A DNA stretch of 11,054 bases, from positions 1 to 11,054 of the forward strand of contig JAEXTU010000441.1 in the NCBI GenBank assembly GCA_023453335.1. Direction: 5' to 3'. The stretch comes from Pseudomonadota bacterium (lineage in GTDB: Bacteria > Desulfobacterota > Desulfovibrionia > Desulfovibrionales > Desulfovibrionaceae). The notes beneath the pieces are model-generated. The model was not told where the DNA came from. It saw only the letters and a list, made by a program, of their open reading frames with translations, and searched no databases. Positions 1 to 7,399 of this stretch are shown here, in pieces; position 1 is the stretch's first letter, and every line of letters begins with the position of its first letter. The position numbers were made by a program, and so were the translations under genes.

Positions 1-367
1 CAACGCTCTGGCCGGTCAGGGGGGCCACCACGTTGATCATGGCGTAGCCCATCTGGAAGCCGATGAGTTGGCCGCCCATCTGCACCGCGCCAAAGAGCAC
101 CTGCACCGTGAGCCCCAAGATGAGCCCGATCATGAGCTCGCCGATGAGCATGACCAGGATGAGCCAGGGGCTGGAGGGGAGAGTGGCCCCGGGAAAGGAG
201 AGGTGCGGCCAGAGCGCCAAGGCCATGACCAGGCAGAGGGCCCCCTTCACCGAAACGGGGATCCCGTTCCCGCCGAAAAAGGGCAGCACGAACAAGAGGA
301 TGCTCACCCGGAACAGGGTGAGCAGGAAGCTGAACATGGTGGCGGGATCGAAATGGAACAGATCCAT
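1..367 (-). CDS. fliR: Flagellar export gate protein FliR, N-terminal part
   Basis: The first 122 residues of FliR are encoded; the C-terminal half runs off the left edge. FliR is an inner-membrane protein that, with FliP and FliQ, forms the export gate of the flagellar type III secretion system. The reading frame opens MDLFHFDPATMFSFLL, continues with hydrophobic segments (about residues 11-30, 44-58 and 68-88), and contains the family-typical stretches LPFFGGNGIP (about 27-36) and a Gly/Gln/Met-rich run ending in VVAPLTGQS near residue 120. The ATG is the first in-frame start with a hydrophobic FliR-like beginning; the ribosome binding site is weak (GGA close to the start). It lies 62 nt downstream of the sugar dehydratase gene on the same strand, with a possible weak terminator between them. 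Identification is firm; whether it shares a transcript with the glycan genes is open. Confidence 0.92.
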   Translation of the reverse strand, partial: MDLFHFDPATMFSFLLTLFRVSILLFVLPFFGGNGIPVSVKGALCLVMALALWPHLSFPGATLPSSPWLILVMLIGELMIGLILGLTVQVLFGAVQMGGQLIGFQMGYAMINVVAPLTGQSV

Positions 368-381
368 GGTCCGGGGATAGC

Positions 382-404
382 AAAACCCGGGCCATGCCCC
401 CGGG
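382..404 (-). terminator. Possible weak intrinsic terminator between dehydratase gene and fliR
   Basis: On the minus strand a 6-bp all-GC stem (399-404 with 386-391) and a 7-nt loop are followed directly by four T residues (complement of 382-385). The T-tract is short and the hairpin ends only about 15 nt before the fliR start, so it may be a partial terminator, an attenuating structure, or chance in GC-rich DNA. Confidence 0.3.
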
Positions 405-429
405 GGGCCGGAATTCGCGGGGAGGGGGT

Positions 430-2310
430 CTAGCCGGGCTGCCCGGCCTGGTCCGGGGCGTATTCGGGCACGGCCCGGCGCAGGGCGTCGCGCAGCGCCA
501 CGCCGTCACGGTCCCGGGCCGCGGCGGTGAGCGCCGCGAGCAGGGGGGCCAACTCGTCCCAGCCGCAGGCCGCGCCCGAGAGGACCATGATCTGGGAGTG
601 CCCGGTGGGCACCACGTCCTCGCCTGCGGTGATGAGCTCCTCGTAGAGCTTCTCGCCCGGGCGCAGCCCGATGAACTTGATGGCGATGTCCGCGCCCGGC
701 TCCTTGCCCGAGAGCCGGATGAGGTCCGCGGCCATGTCCGCGATGCGCACCGGCTGGCCCATGCGCAATACGAAGATCTCCCCGGCGTCGCCCATGCTCC
801 CGGCCTGGAGGATGAGCTGGCAGGCCTCCTCGATGGTCATGAAATAGCGGGTGACCTCGGGGTGGGTCACGGTCACCGGGCCGCCGCGTTCGATCTGGCG
901 GCGGAAGAGCGGCACCACCGACCCGGCCGAGCCGATGACGTTGCCGAAGCGCACCGCCGAGAGCCGGGTGCCCCGGCCGCAGTGGGCCTGCATGATGCGT
1001 TCGGTGAGGCGCTTGCTGGCCCCCATGACGTTGGTGGGTCGCACCGCCTTGTCCGTGGACACCACCAGGAGCCGGCCCACCCCGCGGGCCACCGCGGCCT
1101 GCACCAGGTGGGCGGTGGCCAGCACGTTGTTGAACACCGCCTGCCAGGGGTTCTCCTCCAGCATGGGCACGTGCTTGTAGGCTGCGGCGTGGAAGATGAC
1201 CTCGGGCTGGTGCGCGTCCAGGACCCAGTCGGTCCAGGCGGCGTCGGTGAGGGAACCGAGCAGGGGCAGGTAGGCGGTGAACCCGCGCTCGTGCTCCAGC
1301 TCCATCTGGATGGCGTAGAGGTTGGATTCGCTGGCGTCCAGGAGGAGCAGCCGGCCCGGCTCGAAGGCCAGGATCTGGCGGCAGAGCTCCGAGCCGATGG
1401 AGCCGCCCGCGCCGGTGACCAGCACGGTGCGGCCCTTGAGGTAGCCGGCAATGCCTCCCACGTCCAGCTGGGCGGGCTGGCGGCCCAAGAGGTCGCGGTA
1501 GTCCACGTCGCGCAGGTCCTTGATGGAGACCTTGCCGCGGGCGATCTCGGACAGGCTGGGGATGCGGCGGCAGGGAAGGCCGGCCTGCTCGCAGGCCTTG
1601 ACCACCTTGCGCAGGGCGTCGCCGGACAGGGATGGGATGGCGATGAGCGCCTCGCTGACCGCGGCCTCCTCGCTGGCCACCCAGGCAGGCAGGGCGGCGA
1701 TGGGGGAGAACACCGGGATGCCGTGCAGAAGGCGGCCGTTCTTGGCCGGGTCGTCGTCGAAGATGGCGGCGATGGCCAGGCCGGCCCGGGGCGATCCCTT
1801 GACCTCGCGCACCATCTTCTCCCCGGCCTCGCCCGCGCCCAGCAGGACCATGCGACGCTGTGGACCCGCAGGGGCGCTGCGCAAGACCGCGGGCAGGTGG
1901 ACCATGCCCAGGCCGTAGACCAGGCGGATGCCGATGCGCAGGCCGGCCACCAGGGCCACGGTGAAGATCCAGTCCAGCAGGAAGACCGAGCGGGAATACC
2001 CGGCGAAGCGGTGCACCACCACCAGGTAGCCCACCACCAGCAGGGAGGCCGTGGTCACCGCCCGCAGCACGTTCATGAGGTCGGGCAGGCTGGTGTAGCG
2101 CCACATGCCGCGGTAGAGCCGGAAGGAGAAGAGGCAGGCCAGCTTGATCCCGGCCAGGAGCGGCAACAGTCCCAGCATGCGGGCCAGGTGCTCGTCCGGG
2201 ATACCGCCCTCGAAGCGCATGAGGTAGGCCAGGGCGTGCGCCCCCAGGATGAGGGCCAGGTCCAGGGCCACCAGGACCCAGAAGTTGACGGAGCGCAACC
2301 GGGTGCTCAT
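430..2310 (-). CDS. pglF: Membrane-bound nucleotide-sugar 4,6-dehydratase, PglF/WbpM/CapD family
   Basis: A 626-residue protein of the usual length for the long, membrane-anchored dehydratases that convert UDP-GlcNAc to the UDP-4-keto-6-deoxy sugar at the inner membrane. Four membrane segments lie at about residues 9-30, 46-64, 82-100 and 108-130. A first nucleotide-binding region begins near LLGAGEAGEK (156-165). The second, catalytic Rossmann fold carries GAGGSIGS (300-307), AAAYKHVPM (375-383) and VSTDKAVRPTNVMGASK (417-433). The MGASK replaces the YxxxK of ordinary short-chain dehydrogenases, giving the Ser/Asp-Met-Lys site (M429, K433) typical of this family. The frame stays open upstream, but the added residues are unlike any family member and overlap the aminotransferase gene, so the ATG followed by STRLRSVNFW was chosen. 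It starts 4 nt after the aminotransferase stop codon. It supplies the keto sugar to that aminotransferase. The family is firm; the exact sugar is inferred. Confidence 0.95.
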   Translation of the reverse strand: MSTRLRSVNFWVLVALDLALILGAHALAYLMRFEGGIPDEHLARMLGLLPLLAGIKLACLFSFRLYRGMWRYTSLPDLMNVLRAVTTASLLVVGYLVVVHRFAGYSRSVFLLDWIFTVALVAGLRIGIRLVYGLGMVHLPAVLRSAPAGPQRRMVLLGAGEAGEKMVREVKGSPRAGLAIAAIFDDDPAKNGRLLHGIPVFSPIAALPAWVASEEAAVSEALIAIPSLSGDALRKVVKACEQAGLPCRRIPSLSEIARGKVSIKDLRDVDYRDLLGRQPAQLDVGGIAGYLKGRTVLVTGAGGSIGSELCRQILAFEPGRLLLLDASESNLYAIQMELEHERGFTAYLPLLGSLTDAAWTDWVLDAHQPEVIFHAAAYKHVPMLEENPWQAVFNNVLATAHLVQAAVARGVGRLLVVSTDKAVRPTNVMGASKRLTERIMQAHCGRGTRLSAVRFGNVIGSAGSVVPLFRRQIERGGPVTVTHPEVTRYFMTIEEACQLILQAGSMGDAGEIFVLRMGQPVRIADMAADLIRLSGKEPGADIAIKFIGLRPGEKLYEELITAGEDVVPTGHSQIMVLSGAACGWDELAPLLAALTAAARDRDGVALRDALRRAVPEYAPDQAGQPG

Positions 2311-2314
2311 GGGG

Positions 2315-3460
2315 CTACCCGCGCAGGGTCCGGCGCACCACGGTGCAGACCCGGTCCAGGTCGGAGTCGGACATGCCGGTGCCCGAGGGCAGGCACAGGC
2401 CTCGCCAGAACAGGTCCGCGGACACCGCGCCCCCCGCGTTGCCCACGAACCGGGCATCCCGGAACACCGGCTGCAGGTGCATGGGCTTCCACACCGGCCG
2501 GGACTCGATGTTCTCGACCTCCAGGGCCAGGCGCAGCTTCTCGCGCAGGGCCAGGCCCGCCTCGCGACCCGCGCCCAGGGTCACGCAGGTGAGCCAGCGG
2601 TTGGACACCCCGTAGGCGGCCTCGGGCATGAAGCCGATCTCCTCCAGGTCGCCCAGCCGCTCCTGGTAGGCGGCGCAGATGGCGCGCTTGCGGCGCACCC
2701 GCTCGGGCAGCACCTCCAACTGGCCCAGGCCGATGGCCGCGGGCACGTTGCCCAGGCGGTAGTTGTAGCCCCAGTCCACGTGCTCGTAGTGCACCTCGGG
2801 CTCCCGGGCCTGGGTGGCCAGGAACCGGGCCTTGTCGGCCAGGGCCTTGTCCTGCGAGGCGAACATGCCGCCCCCGCCGGTGGTGATGATCTTGTTGCCG
2901 TTGAAGGAGAAGATGCCCATGCGGGCCAGGGTGCCGGTGGGCCGGCCCTGGTAGGTCGCGCCCAGGGACTCGGCCGCGTCCTCGATGAGTTCGACCCCAT
3001 GCTTGGCGCAGGCCGCGGCGATGGGGGCGAAGTCCGCGGCCTGGCCGTAGAGGTGGACCAGGACGAGGGCCTTGGGCAGGCGGCCGGCCCGGGCCGCGTC
3101 GTCCAGGTACTGGACGGCCAGGGCCGGGTCCAGGTTCCAGGAGTCCGGGGTGGAGTCCACGAACACCGGGCTCGCGCCCTGCATGAGGATGGGGGTCACC
3201 GAGCCGATGAAGGTGAGGTCCGAGCAAAGCACGGCGTGGCCCGGGCCCACGCCGGCCAGGCGCAAGGCCAGGTGCAGGGCCGCGGTGCCGCTGGATACCG
3301 CCACGCAGTGGCCGGTCCCGAGGTACTCCTCGAACTTCCGCTCGAAGGCGGCGAGCTGCGGCCCCACGGGCGCTATGTAGTTGCTGGCGAAGGCTTCCGC
3401 CACGTGGCGCTGTTCCGCGCCGCCCATGTGCGGGGCCGAGAGGAAGATCCGTTCGGGCAA
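2315..3460 (-). CDS. pglE: PLP-dependent sugar aminotransferase, DegT/DnrJ/EryC1/StrS family (PglE type)
   Basis: A 381-residue aminotransferase of normal family length. It would transfer an amino group, normally from glutamate, to the 4-keto sugar made by the adjacent dehydratase. Visible landmarks are SSGTAALH (57-64, phosphate-binding side), EDAAES (160-165, Asp161 contacting the PLP ring nitrogen), SFNGNKIITTGGGG (185-198) with Lys190 as the Schiff-base lysine, and RPVWKPMHLQPVF (321-333). The lysine motif and the WKPMHLQ segment closely resemble C. jejuni PglE, which forms UDP-4-amino-4,6-dideoxy-GlcNAc. The start is TTG: an AAGGAG Shine-Dalgarno sequence (3468-3473) lies 7 nt upstream, and the frame opens with the family-typical RIFLSAPHMGG. 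It sits 75 nt after the fusion gene and 4 nt before the dehydratase gene, consistent with one operon. Substrate assignment is by similarity and context. Confidence 0.94.
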   Translation of the reverse strand: MPERIFLSAPHMGGAEQRHVAEAFASNYIAPVGPQLAAFERKFEEYLGTGHCVAVSSGTAALHLALRLAGVGPGHAVLCSDLTFIGSVTPILMQGASPVFVDSTPDSWNLDPALAVQYLDDAARAGRLPKALVLVHLYGQAADFAPIAAACAKHGVELIEDAAESLGATYQGRPTGTLARMGIFSFNGNKIITTGGGGMFASQDKALADKARFLATQAREPEVHYEHVDWGYNYRLGNVPAAIGLGQLEVLPERVRRKRAICAAYQERLGDLEEIGFMPEAAYGVSNRWLTCVTLGAGREAGLALREKLRLALEVENIESRPVWKPMHLQPVFRDARFVGNAGGAVSADLFWRGLCLPSGTGMSDSDLDRVCTVVRRTLRG

Positions 3461-3467
3461 GGGCTCG

Positions 3468-3473
3468 CTCCTT
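3468..3473 (-). promoter_or_regulatory. Shine-Dalgarno site fixing the TTG start of the aminotransferase
   Basis: AAGGAG on the minus strand with a 7-nt spacer to TTG at 3458-3460. No ATG or GTG in this frame has a comparable site, so this decides the start. Confidence 0.75.
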
Positions 3474-3479
3474 GGGGTG

Positions 3480-3496
3480 TCCCGCGCGGCGCGGGA
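3480..3496 (-). repeat. GC-rich perfect hairpin in the fusion/aminotransferase intergenic gap
   Basis: Perfect inverted repeat with a 7-bp stem (TCCCGCG with CGCGGGA) and a 3-nt loop, ending 6 nt before the Shine-Dalgarno site of the aminotransferase gene. There is no T-tract, so it is not an intrinsic terminator. It could affect translation or mRNA stability, or mean nothing; only the pairing is seen. Confidence 0.5.
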
Positions 3497-3536
3497 TGGC
3501 GGCTTGCTTACGCCAAATCCCGGTCCAGGGCAACGC

Positions 3537-5315
3537 TCAGCGTTCGCCGCGGAACTTGTCGCGCGTGGCGCGGCCGGGCTGGGCCACGTCCGAGCGGGCC
3601 AGGACCCGGGCCAGGGTCAGGCCCAGGATGCGCAGGTCCAGTCCGGGGCCCATGCGCTCCACGTACTCCAGGTCCAGGCGGAACACGTCGGGCCAGGACA
3701 GGGCGTTGCGGCCGTTGACCTGGGCCCAGCCGGTGATGCCCGGCAGCACCGCGTGGCGGCGGGCCTGCTCCGGGGAGTACAGGGGCAGGTATTCCATGAG
3801 CAGGGGCCGCGGCCCCACCAGGCTCATCTCGCCCTTGAGCACGCCCCACAGCTCGGGCAGTTCGTCCAGGCTGGTGGCGCGTAGCATGCGGCCGAAGGCG
3901 GGCAGGCGCTCGGCATCGGGGAGCAATTCCCCGTCCGGCCCCCGGGCGTCGGTCATGGAGCGCAGCTTGGTGAGCATGAAGGGCTTGCCGCCTCGGCCCG
4001 GCCGCTCCTGGCGGAAGAAGGCGGGTGCGCCCAGCTTGCGGCGCACCAGGACCCAGAGCACCCCGAGCAGGGGCAGCCAGAGCGGGGCCAGGCCCAGGAC
4101 CAGGGCGAGGTCCAGCAGCCGCTTCCAGGCCGGGATGGGCAGGACCGGGATGGCCGGGACGACCTGGTCGTAGGCGGCTATGACCTGGCGGGCCAGTACT
4201 GCGGCGTCGAAATCGGCCAGGGCCTTGGCCCGGCCGGCCTCGCCCATGCGGCTGCGCAGGCCCGGGTCCCCGGCCATGCGGCCCAGGGCCTGGGCCAGGG
4301 CCGCGGCGTCGCGCACCGGGACCAGCAGACCGTTGCGCCCGGGGGCCACGGTTTCCCGGCAGCCCGGCGCGTCGGTGGCGATTACGGGAAGCCCACAGGC
4401 CAGGGCCTCCTGGAGCGAAACCGGGAGCCCCTCCCGGTACGAGGGCAGCACCGCGATGTCGCTGGCCGCCCAGACGCGGTCCATATCCGTGCGCCAGCCC
4501 GCAAAGGCCACGTTGCCCTCGGAGCGGGCCGCGGCCATGTCCGTCTCACCCAGGGCGGTGGGGTTGCCCGGGTCGGGGTCGCCCACCAGGAGGAAGCGCA
4601 GGTCCGGGAAACGCGGGGCCAGCTGGCGCGCAGCCTCCAGGAACTCGAACACCCCCTTGTCCCGGATGAGTCGGGCGGCCAGGGTGGCCACCACCTGGTC
4701 CGGGGCCAGGCCCAGTTCCGCGCGCAGGGCCTCCCGCTCCGCGGGGTCCAGGAGCCCGGGCCTAAAGGCCTGGGTATCCACCCCGGAGCCGCGCACCAAG
4801 ACGGGCGCAACCCCTCCGAGCAGGTGGTGTTTCGTGAAATGCTCCAGGTCGTCGGCGTTCTGGAAGACCACCGCGTCGGCCGCGGCCGCGGTCACGCGGT
4901 AGAGCAGGTGGAAGACCGCCCGCATGGCCGCGCCCTTGAGGCCCCGGCCCAGGAAGCAGGAGCCCAGCCCGGTCACGGAGTTCACCAGCACGGTGCCGGC
5001 CGGCGCGGCCAGGCGGCAGAGGATGTTGGGCTGGTGGGTGAAGCTGTGCACCACGTCGGGCGACAGTTCGCGGATGAGCCGGCGCAGGGACAGGATCGGG
5101 GCCAGGGCCCGCAGGGGGTTGAGGCTGCCCCGGGCCAGGCCGTAGTGGCGCACCTCGGCCCCCAGGGCGGCCAGTTCGGCGTCGTGGGCGTGGTCCGGGA
5201 TGGCGGCCACCACCCGGTGGCCCTGGGCCACGAGTTCGCGGATGAGCGCGGCCCGGAAACGGGCCAGATTCACCCCCAGGTGGGAAACCAGGAGCACGGT
5301 GCGCGGCGCGCTCAC
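3537..5315 (-). CDS. Fused GT4 glycosyltransferase and initiating phosphoglycosyl transferase (PglA-PglC type)
   Basis: A 592-residue two-domain enzyme. Residues 1-385 are a GT-B fold, GT4-family glycosyltransferase: LLVSHLGVNLARF at the N-terminus, ARGSLNPL (61-68) and VTGLGS (114-119) as in C. jejuni PglA, then the donor-site EX7E motif (Glu295, Glu303) in SYREGLPVSLQEA. A short proline-rich linker (about 387-395) leads to a full PglC-like monotopic phosphoglycosyl transferase (396-592): KRLLDLALVL membrane-entry helix (398-424), catalytic Asp484-Glu485 in TSLDELPEL, GPRPLL (501-506), and PGITGWAQVNGRNALSW (525-541). Predicted roles: transfer of a sugar-1-phosphate to undecaprenyl phosphate, then addition of the next sugar, on the inner face of the inner membrane. 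The GTG start overlaps the asnB-like stop by 4 nt (GTGA), so longer forms running into asnB are rejected. No frameshift is visible at the junction. Domain identities are strong; substrates are inferred. Confidence 0.94.
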   Translation of the reverse strand: MSAPRTVLLVSHLGVNLARFRAALIRELVAQGHRVVAAIPDHAHDAELAALGAEVRHYGLARGSLNPLRALAPILSLRRLIRELSPDVVHSFTHQPNILCRLAAPAGTVLVNSVTGLGSCFLGRGLKGAAMRAVFHLLYRVTAAAADAVVFQNADDLEHFTKHHLLGGVAPVLVRGSGVDTQAFRPGLLDPAEREALRAELGLAPDQVVATLAARLIRDKGVFEFLEAARQLAPRFPDLRFLLVGDPDPGNPTALGETDMAAARSEGNVAFAGWRTDMDRVWAASDIAVLPSYREGLPVSLQEALACGLPVIATDAPGCRETVAPGRNGLLVPVRDAAALAQALGRMAGDPGLRSRMGEAGRAKALADFDAAVLARQVIAAYDQVVPAIPVLPIPAWKRLLDLALVLGLAPLWLPLLGVLWVLVRRKLGAPAFFRQERPGRGGKPFMLTKLRSMTDARGPDGELLPDAERLPAFGRMLRATSLDELPELWGVLKGEMSLVGPRPLLMEYLPLYSPEQARRHAVLPGITGWAQVNGRNALSWPDVFRLDLEYVERMGPGLDLRILGLTLARVLARSDVAQPGRATRDKFRGER

Positions 5316-7279
5316 AGCCCGTGCTCCGCGCGCCAGGCCTGGTACATGAGCACGGCCCAGAGGTGGTACTGCCGGTTGGCCCGGCCGGACAGGTGTTCGG
5401 CCCAGGCAGCGCGCACCGGCGCGGGGCGCAGGCCCGAGTCGCGCAGCCGGGGCTCGGCCAGCAGGTCCTCGGCCCAGGCCCGCAGCGGGCCGCGCAGCCA
5501 GGCGTCGATGGGCAGGCCGAAGCCCTGCTTGGGCCGCTCGATGAGTTCGCGGGGTACGTGGCGGTAGAGCACCCGGCGCAAGAGGCGCTTGCCCTGGCCG
5601 TCGCGGATCTTGCAGGAGAGGGGCAGGGACAGGGCGAACTCCGCCACCCGGTGGTCCAGGAGCGGCACCCGGGCCTCCAGGGCCACGGCCATGCTGGCCC
5701 GGTCCACCTTGTGCAGGATGTCGCCGGGCAGGTAGGTGGCCAGGTCCATGGCCATCATCCAGGCCGCGTAGTCCTCCACCCGCGGCCACTGGGCCGGATC
5801 GGTGAAGCGGGTCACCGGCTCCGCGCCCTCCGCAAGCAGGTCCGCGGGCCGCTGCCAGAAGGAGGCCAGGCTGGCGAAGAAGGCCTCCCGGCCGGGGGCG
5901 GCCAGGGCCGCGGCCAGCTTCTGCAGCTTGTCCCGCAGGATGAGCTGGCGGCGGTCCGGGGGGAGCAGGGCGTTCTGGGCGGTTTCCAGCACCGTGGCCA
6001 GGGGGCCGGCCAGGCCGGCCAGCAGCTTGCCAGCGGCGCGGCGCAGGGGGCCGGGCAGGCGGCGGGCGTGCCGCCACAGGGCCGGGGCCAGGAGGTAGCG
6101 GTTGTACCCGCCGAAGAGTTCGTCGCCCCCGTCCCCGGACAGGGACACGGTGACGTGTTGCCGGGCCAGCCGGCTCACCAGGTAGGTGGGCAGCATGGAG
6201 GCGTCGGCAAAGGGCTCGTCAAAGAAGCGGGGCAGGAGCGGGATGGCGGCCTGGGCCTCTTCCGGGGAAAGGATGAGCTCGGTGTGGTCGGTGCCCAGGT
6301 GCCGGGCCACGGCCCGGGCCGGGCCGGACTCGTCGTAGGCCGCCTCGGTGAACCCGATGGTGAAGGTACGCACCTTCTGGGATGACCGGCGCTGCATGAG
6401 CGCCACCACCGTGGAGGAATCCACCCCGCCCGAGAGGAACGCGCCCAGGGGCACGTCCGCGATCATGCGCAGGCCCACGGCCTCGTCCAGCAGCCGGGCG
6501 AGTTCGGCCTCGGCCTCCTCCTCGCTGCCGGCAAAGGGCCGGGCCGCGCCGGCCTCGGCCGCGGCGTTGACCGTCCAGTAGGGGACCGGTTCGGGCAGGC
6601 GGCGGGCGGCCAGGTCGGCCGCGGTCAGGGTGAGCAGGCAGCCGGGGGGGAGCTGGCGCACCCCTTCGTGGATGCACAGGGGCGCGGGCACGTACAGGGT
6701 GCGCAGATAGGCGGCCAGGGCCGCGCGGGACAGGGGCCGGTCAAAGGCCGGGTGGCGGCGCAGGGCCCCGGGCTGGGACCCGAACAGGAAGGTGTCGCCG
6801 CAGTAGCCGTAGTAGAGCGGCTTGATGCCCAGCCGGTCGCGGAGCAGGGTGAGGGTGCGCTCCTGGCCGTCCCACAGGGCCAGGGCGAACATGCCCACGA
6901 AGCGGTGCACGGCCTTGGGCAGCCCCCAGGCCGCGGCCGCGGCCAATATGGCCTCGGTGTCCGAGTGGCCGCGCCAGCCGCCCGCGGGTGCATGCCCTGT
7001 TTCCTCCAACTCGCGCCGGAACTCGGCGTAGTTGTAGACCTCGCCGTTGAACACCGTGCAGAAGCGGCCGTCGGCCGAGTGCATGGGCTGGTGCCCGGCC
7101 GGGGAGAGGTCCAAAATGGCCAGCCGGGTGTGGGCCAGGCCCAGGCCCGCGGCCGGGTCGGCCCAGATGCCCGAGCTGTCCGGCCCGCGGTGGCGCAGGC
7201 AGTGGGCCATGCCCTCCAGGATGGGCGGGAAAAAATCCGCGGGGCGGGGCGGACCCCAGAAACCGGCGATACCGCACAT
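5312..7279 (-). CDS. asnB: Glutamine-dependent asparagine synthase-type amidotransferase
   Basis: A 655-residue protein with the full two-domain AsnB layout. The N-terminal class II glutaminase has catalytic Cys2 (MCGIAGF), RHRGPDSSG (29-37), HTRLAILDLSPAGHQPM (50-66), NGEVYNY (78-84) and GHSDTEAIL (104-112). The C-terminal synthase domain has the ATP pyrophosphatase loop SGGVDSS (283-289), then SGDGGDELFGGYNRY and the late RPKQGFGLPIDAWLRG segment. It releases ammonia from glutamine and passes it to an AMP-activated carboxylate. In free metabolism that is aspartate; in surface-glycan clusters such enzymes are often thought to amidate sugar acids. An oddity is FGSQPGAL (166-173), where relatives usually read SExKAL. 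GGAG lies 7 nt before the ATG, and Cys2 fixes the start because it must follow the removed Met. First gene of the run; its stop overlaps the next start. Family firm, acceptor unknown. Confidence 0.92.
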   Translation of the reverse strand: MCGIAGFWGPPRPADFFPPILEGMAHCLRHRGPDSSGIWADPAAGLGLAHTRLAILDLSPAGHQPMHSADGRFCTVFNGEVYNYAEFRRELEETGHAPAGGWRGHSDTEAILAAAAAWGLPKAVHRFVGMFALALWDGQERTLTLLRDRLGIKPLYYGYCGDTFLFGSQPGALRRHPAFDRPLSRAALAAYLRTLYVPAPLCIHEGVRQLPPGCLLTLTAADLAARRLPEPVPYWTVNAAAEAGAARPFAGSEEEAEAELARLLDEAVGLRMIADVPLGAFLSGGVDSSTVVALMQRRSSQKVRTFTIGFTEAAYDESGPARAVARHLGTDHTELILSPEEAQAAIPLLPRFFDEPFADASMLPTYLVSRLARQHVTVSLSGDGGDELFGGYNRYLLAPALWRHARRLPGPLRRAAGKLLAGLAGPLATVLETAQNALLPPDRRQLILRDKLQKLAAALAAPGREAFFASLASFWQRPADLLAEGAEPVTRFTDPAQWPRVEDYAAWMMAMDLATYLPGDILHKVDRASMAVALEARVPLLDHRVAEFALSLPLSCKIRDGQGKRLLRRVLYRHVPRELIERPKQGFGLPIDAWLRGPLRAWAEDLLAEPRLRDSGLRPAPVRAAWAEHLSGRANRQYHLWAVLMYQAWRAEHGL

Positions 7280-7345
7280 GGGAGGGCTCCTATCCCATTT
7301 CCGCGTCCGGGAAAAGCAGTCCCTCCGGGGTGATGCCGGCTGGGG

Positions 7346-7378
7346 AAAAAGAAAAAGGCCGGTCCTGGGACCGGCCTT
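7346..7378 (-). terminator. Strong rho-independent terminator after the M23 peptidase gene
   Basis: On the minus strand, a perfect 10-bp stem (7369-7378 with 7355-7364) with a 4-nt loop is followed by a T-rich tract (TTTTTCTTTTT, complement of 7346-7356; the stem's last two Ts overlap it). It begins 21 nt past the peptidase stop codon. It separates the peptidase transcript from the asnB-like glycan run, so the latter must have its own promoter in 7280-7345, where I could not make a convincing sigma70 or sigma54 call. Confidence 0.92.
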
Positions 7379-7399
7379 GGGGTTCGGGAATGGGCCGTG

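Noticed and set aside
2311..2457. N-terminal extension of the dehydratase
   Set aside because: It overlaps the aminotransferase C-terminus and reads as Cys/Pro/Arg-rich out-of-frame sequence; the normal membrane-anchored start is the ATG at 2310.
394..2592. Long plus-strand open frame (732 codons) opposite the dehydratase gene
   Set aside because: Its product is a Gly/His/Gln/Ala/Arg-rich low-complexity string with no domain signal. The minus strand carries a complete, motif-perfect enzyme, so this is a shadow of high GC content.
5316..6077. N-terminal extension of the fusion glycosyltransferase
   Set aside because: The frame is open into the asnB-like gene, but the extra residues are Pro/Arg/Ala-rich, and the GTG at 5315 with a 4-nt overlap begins exactly at the GT4 fold.
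7280..7345. Promoter for the asnB-like operon
   Set aside because: A promoter is expected after the terminator, but I found no pair of -35/-10 or -24/-12 boxes good enough to report.
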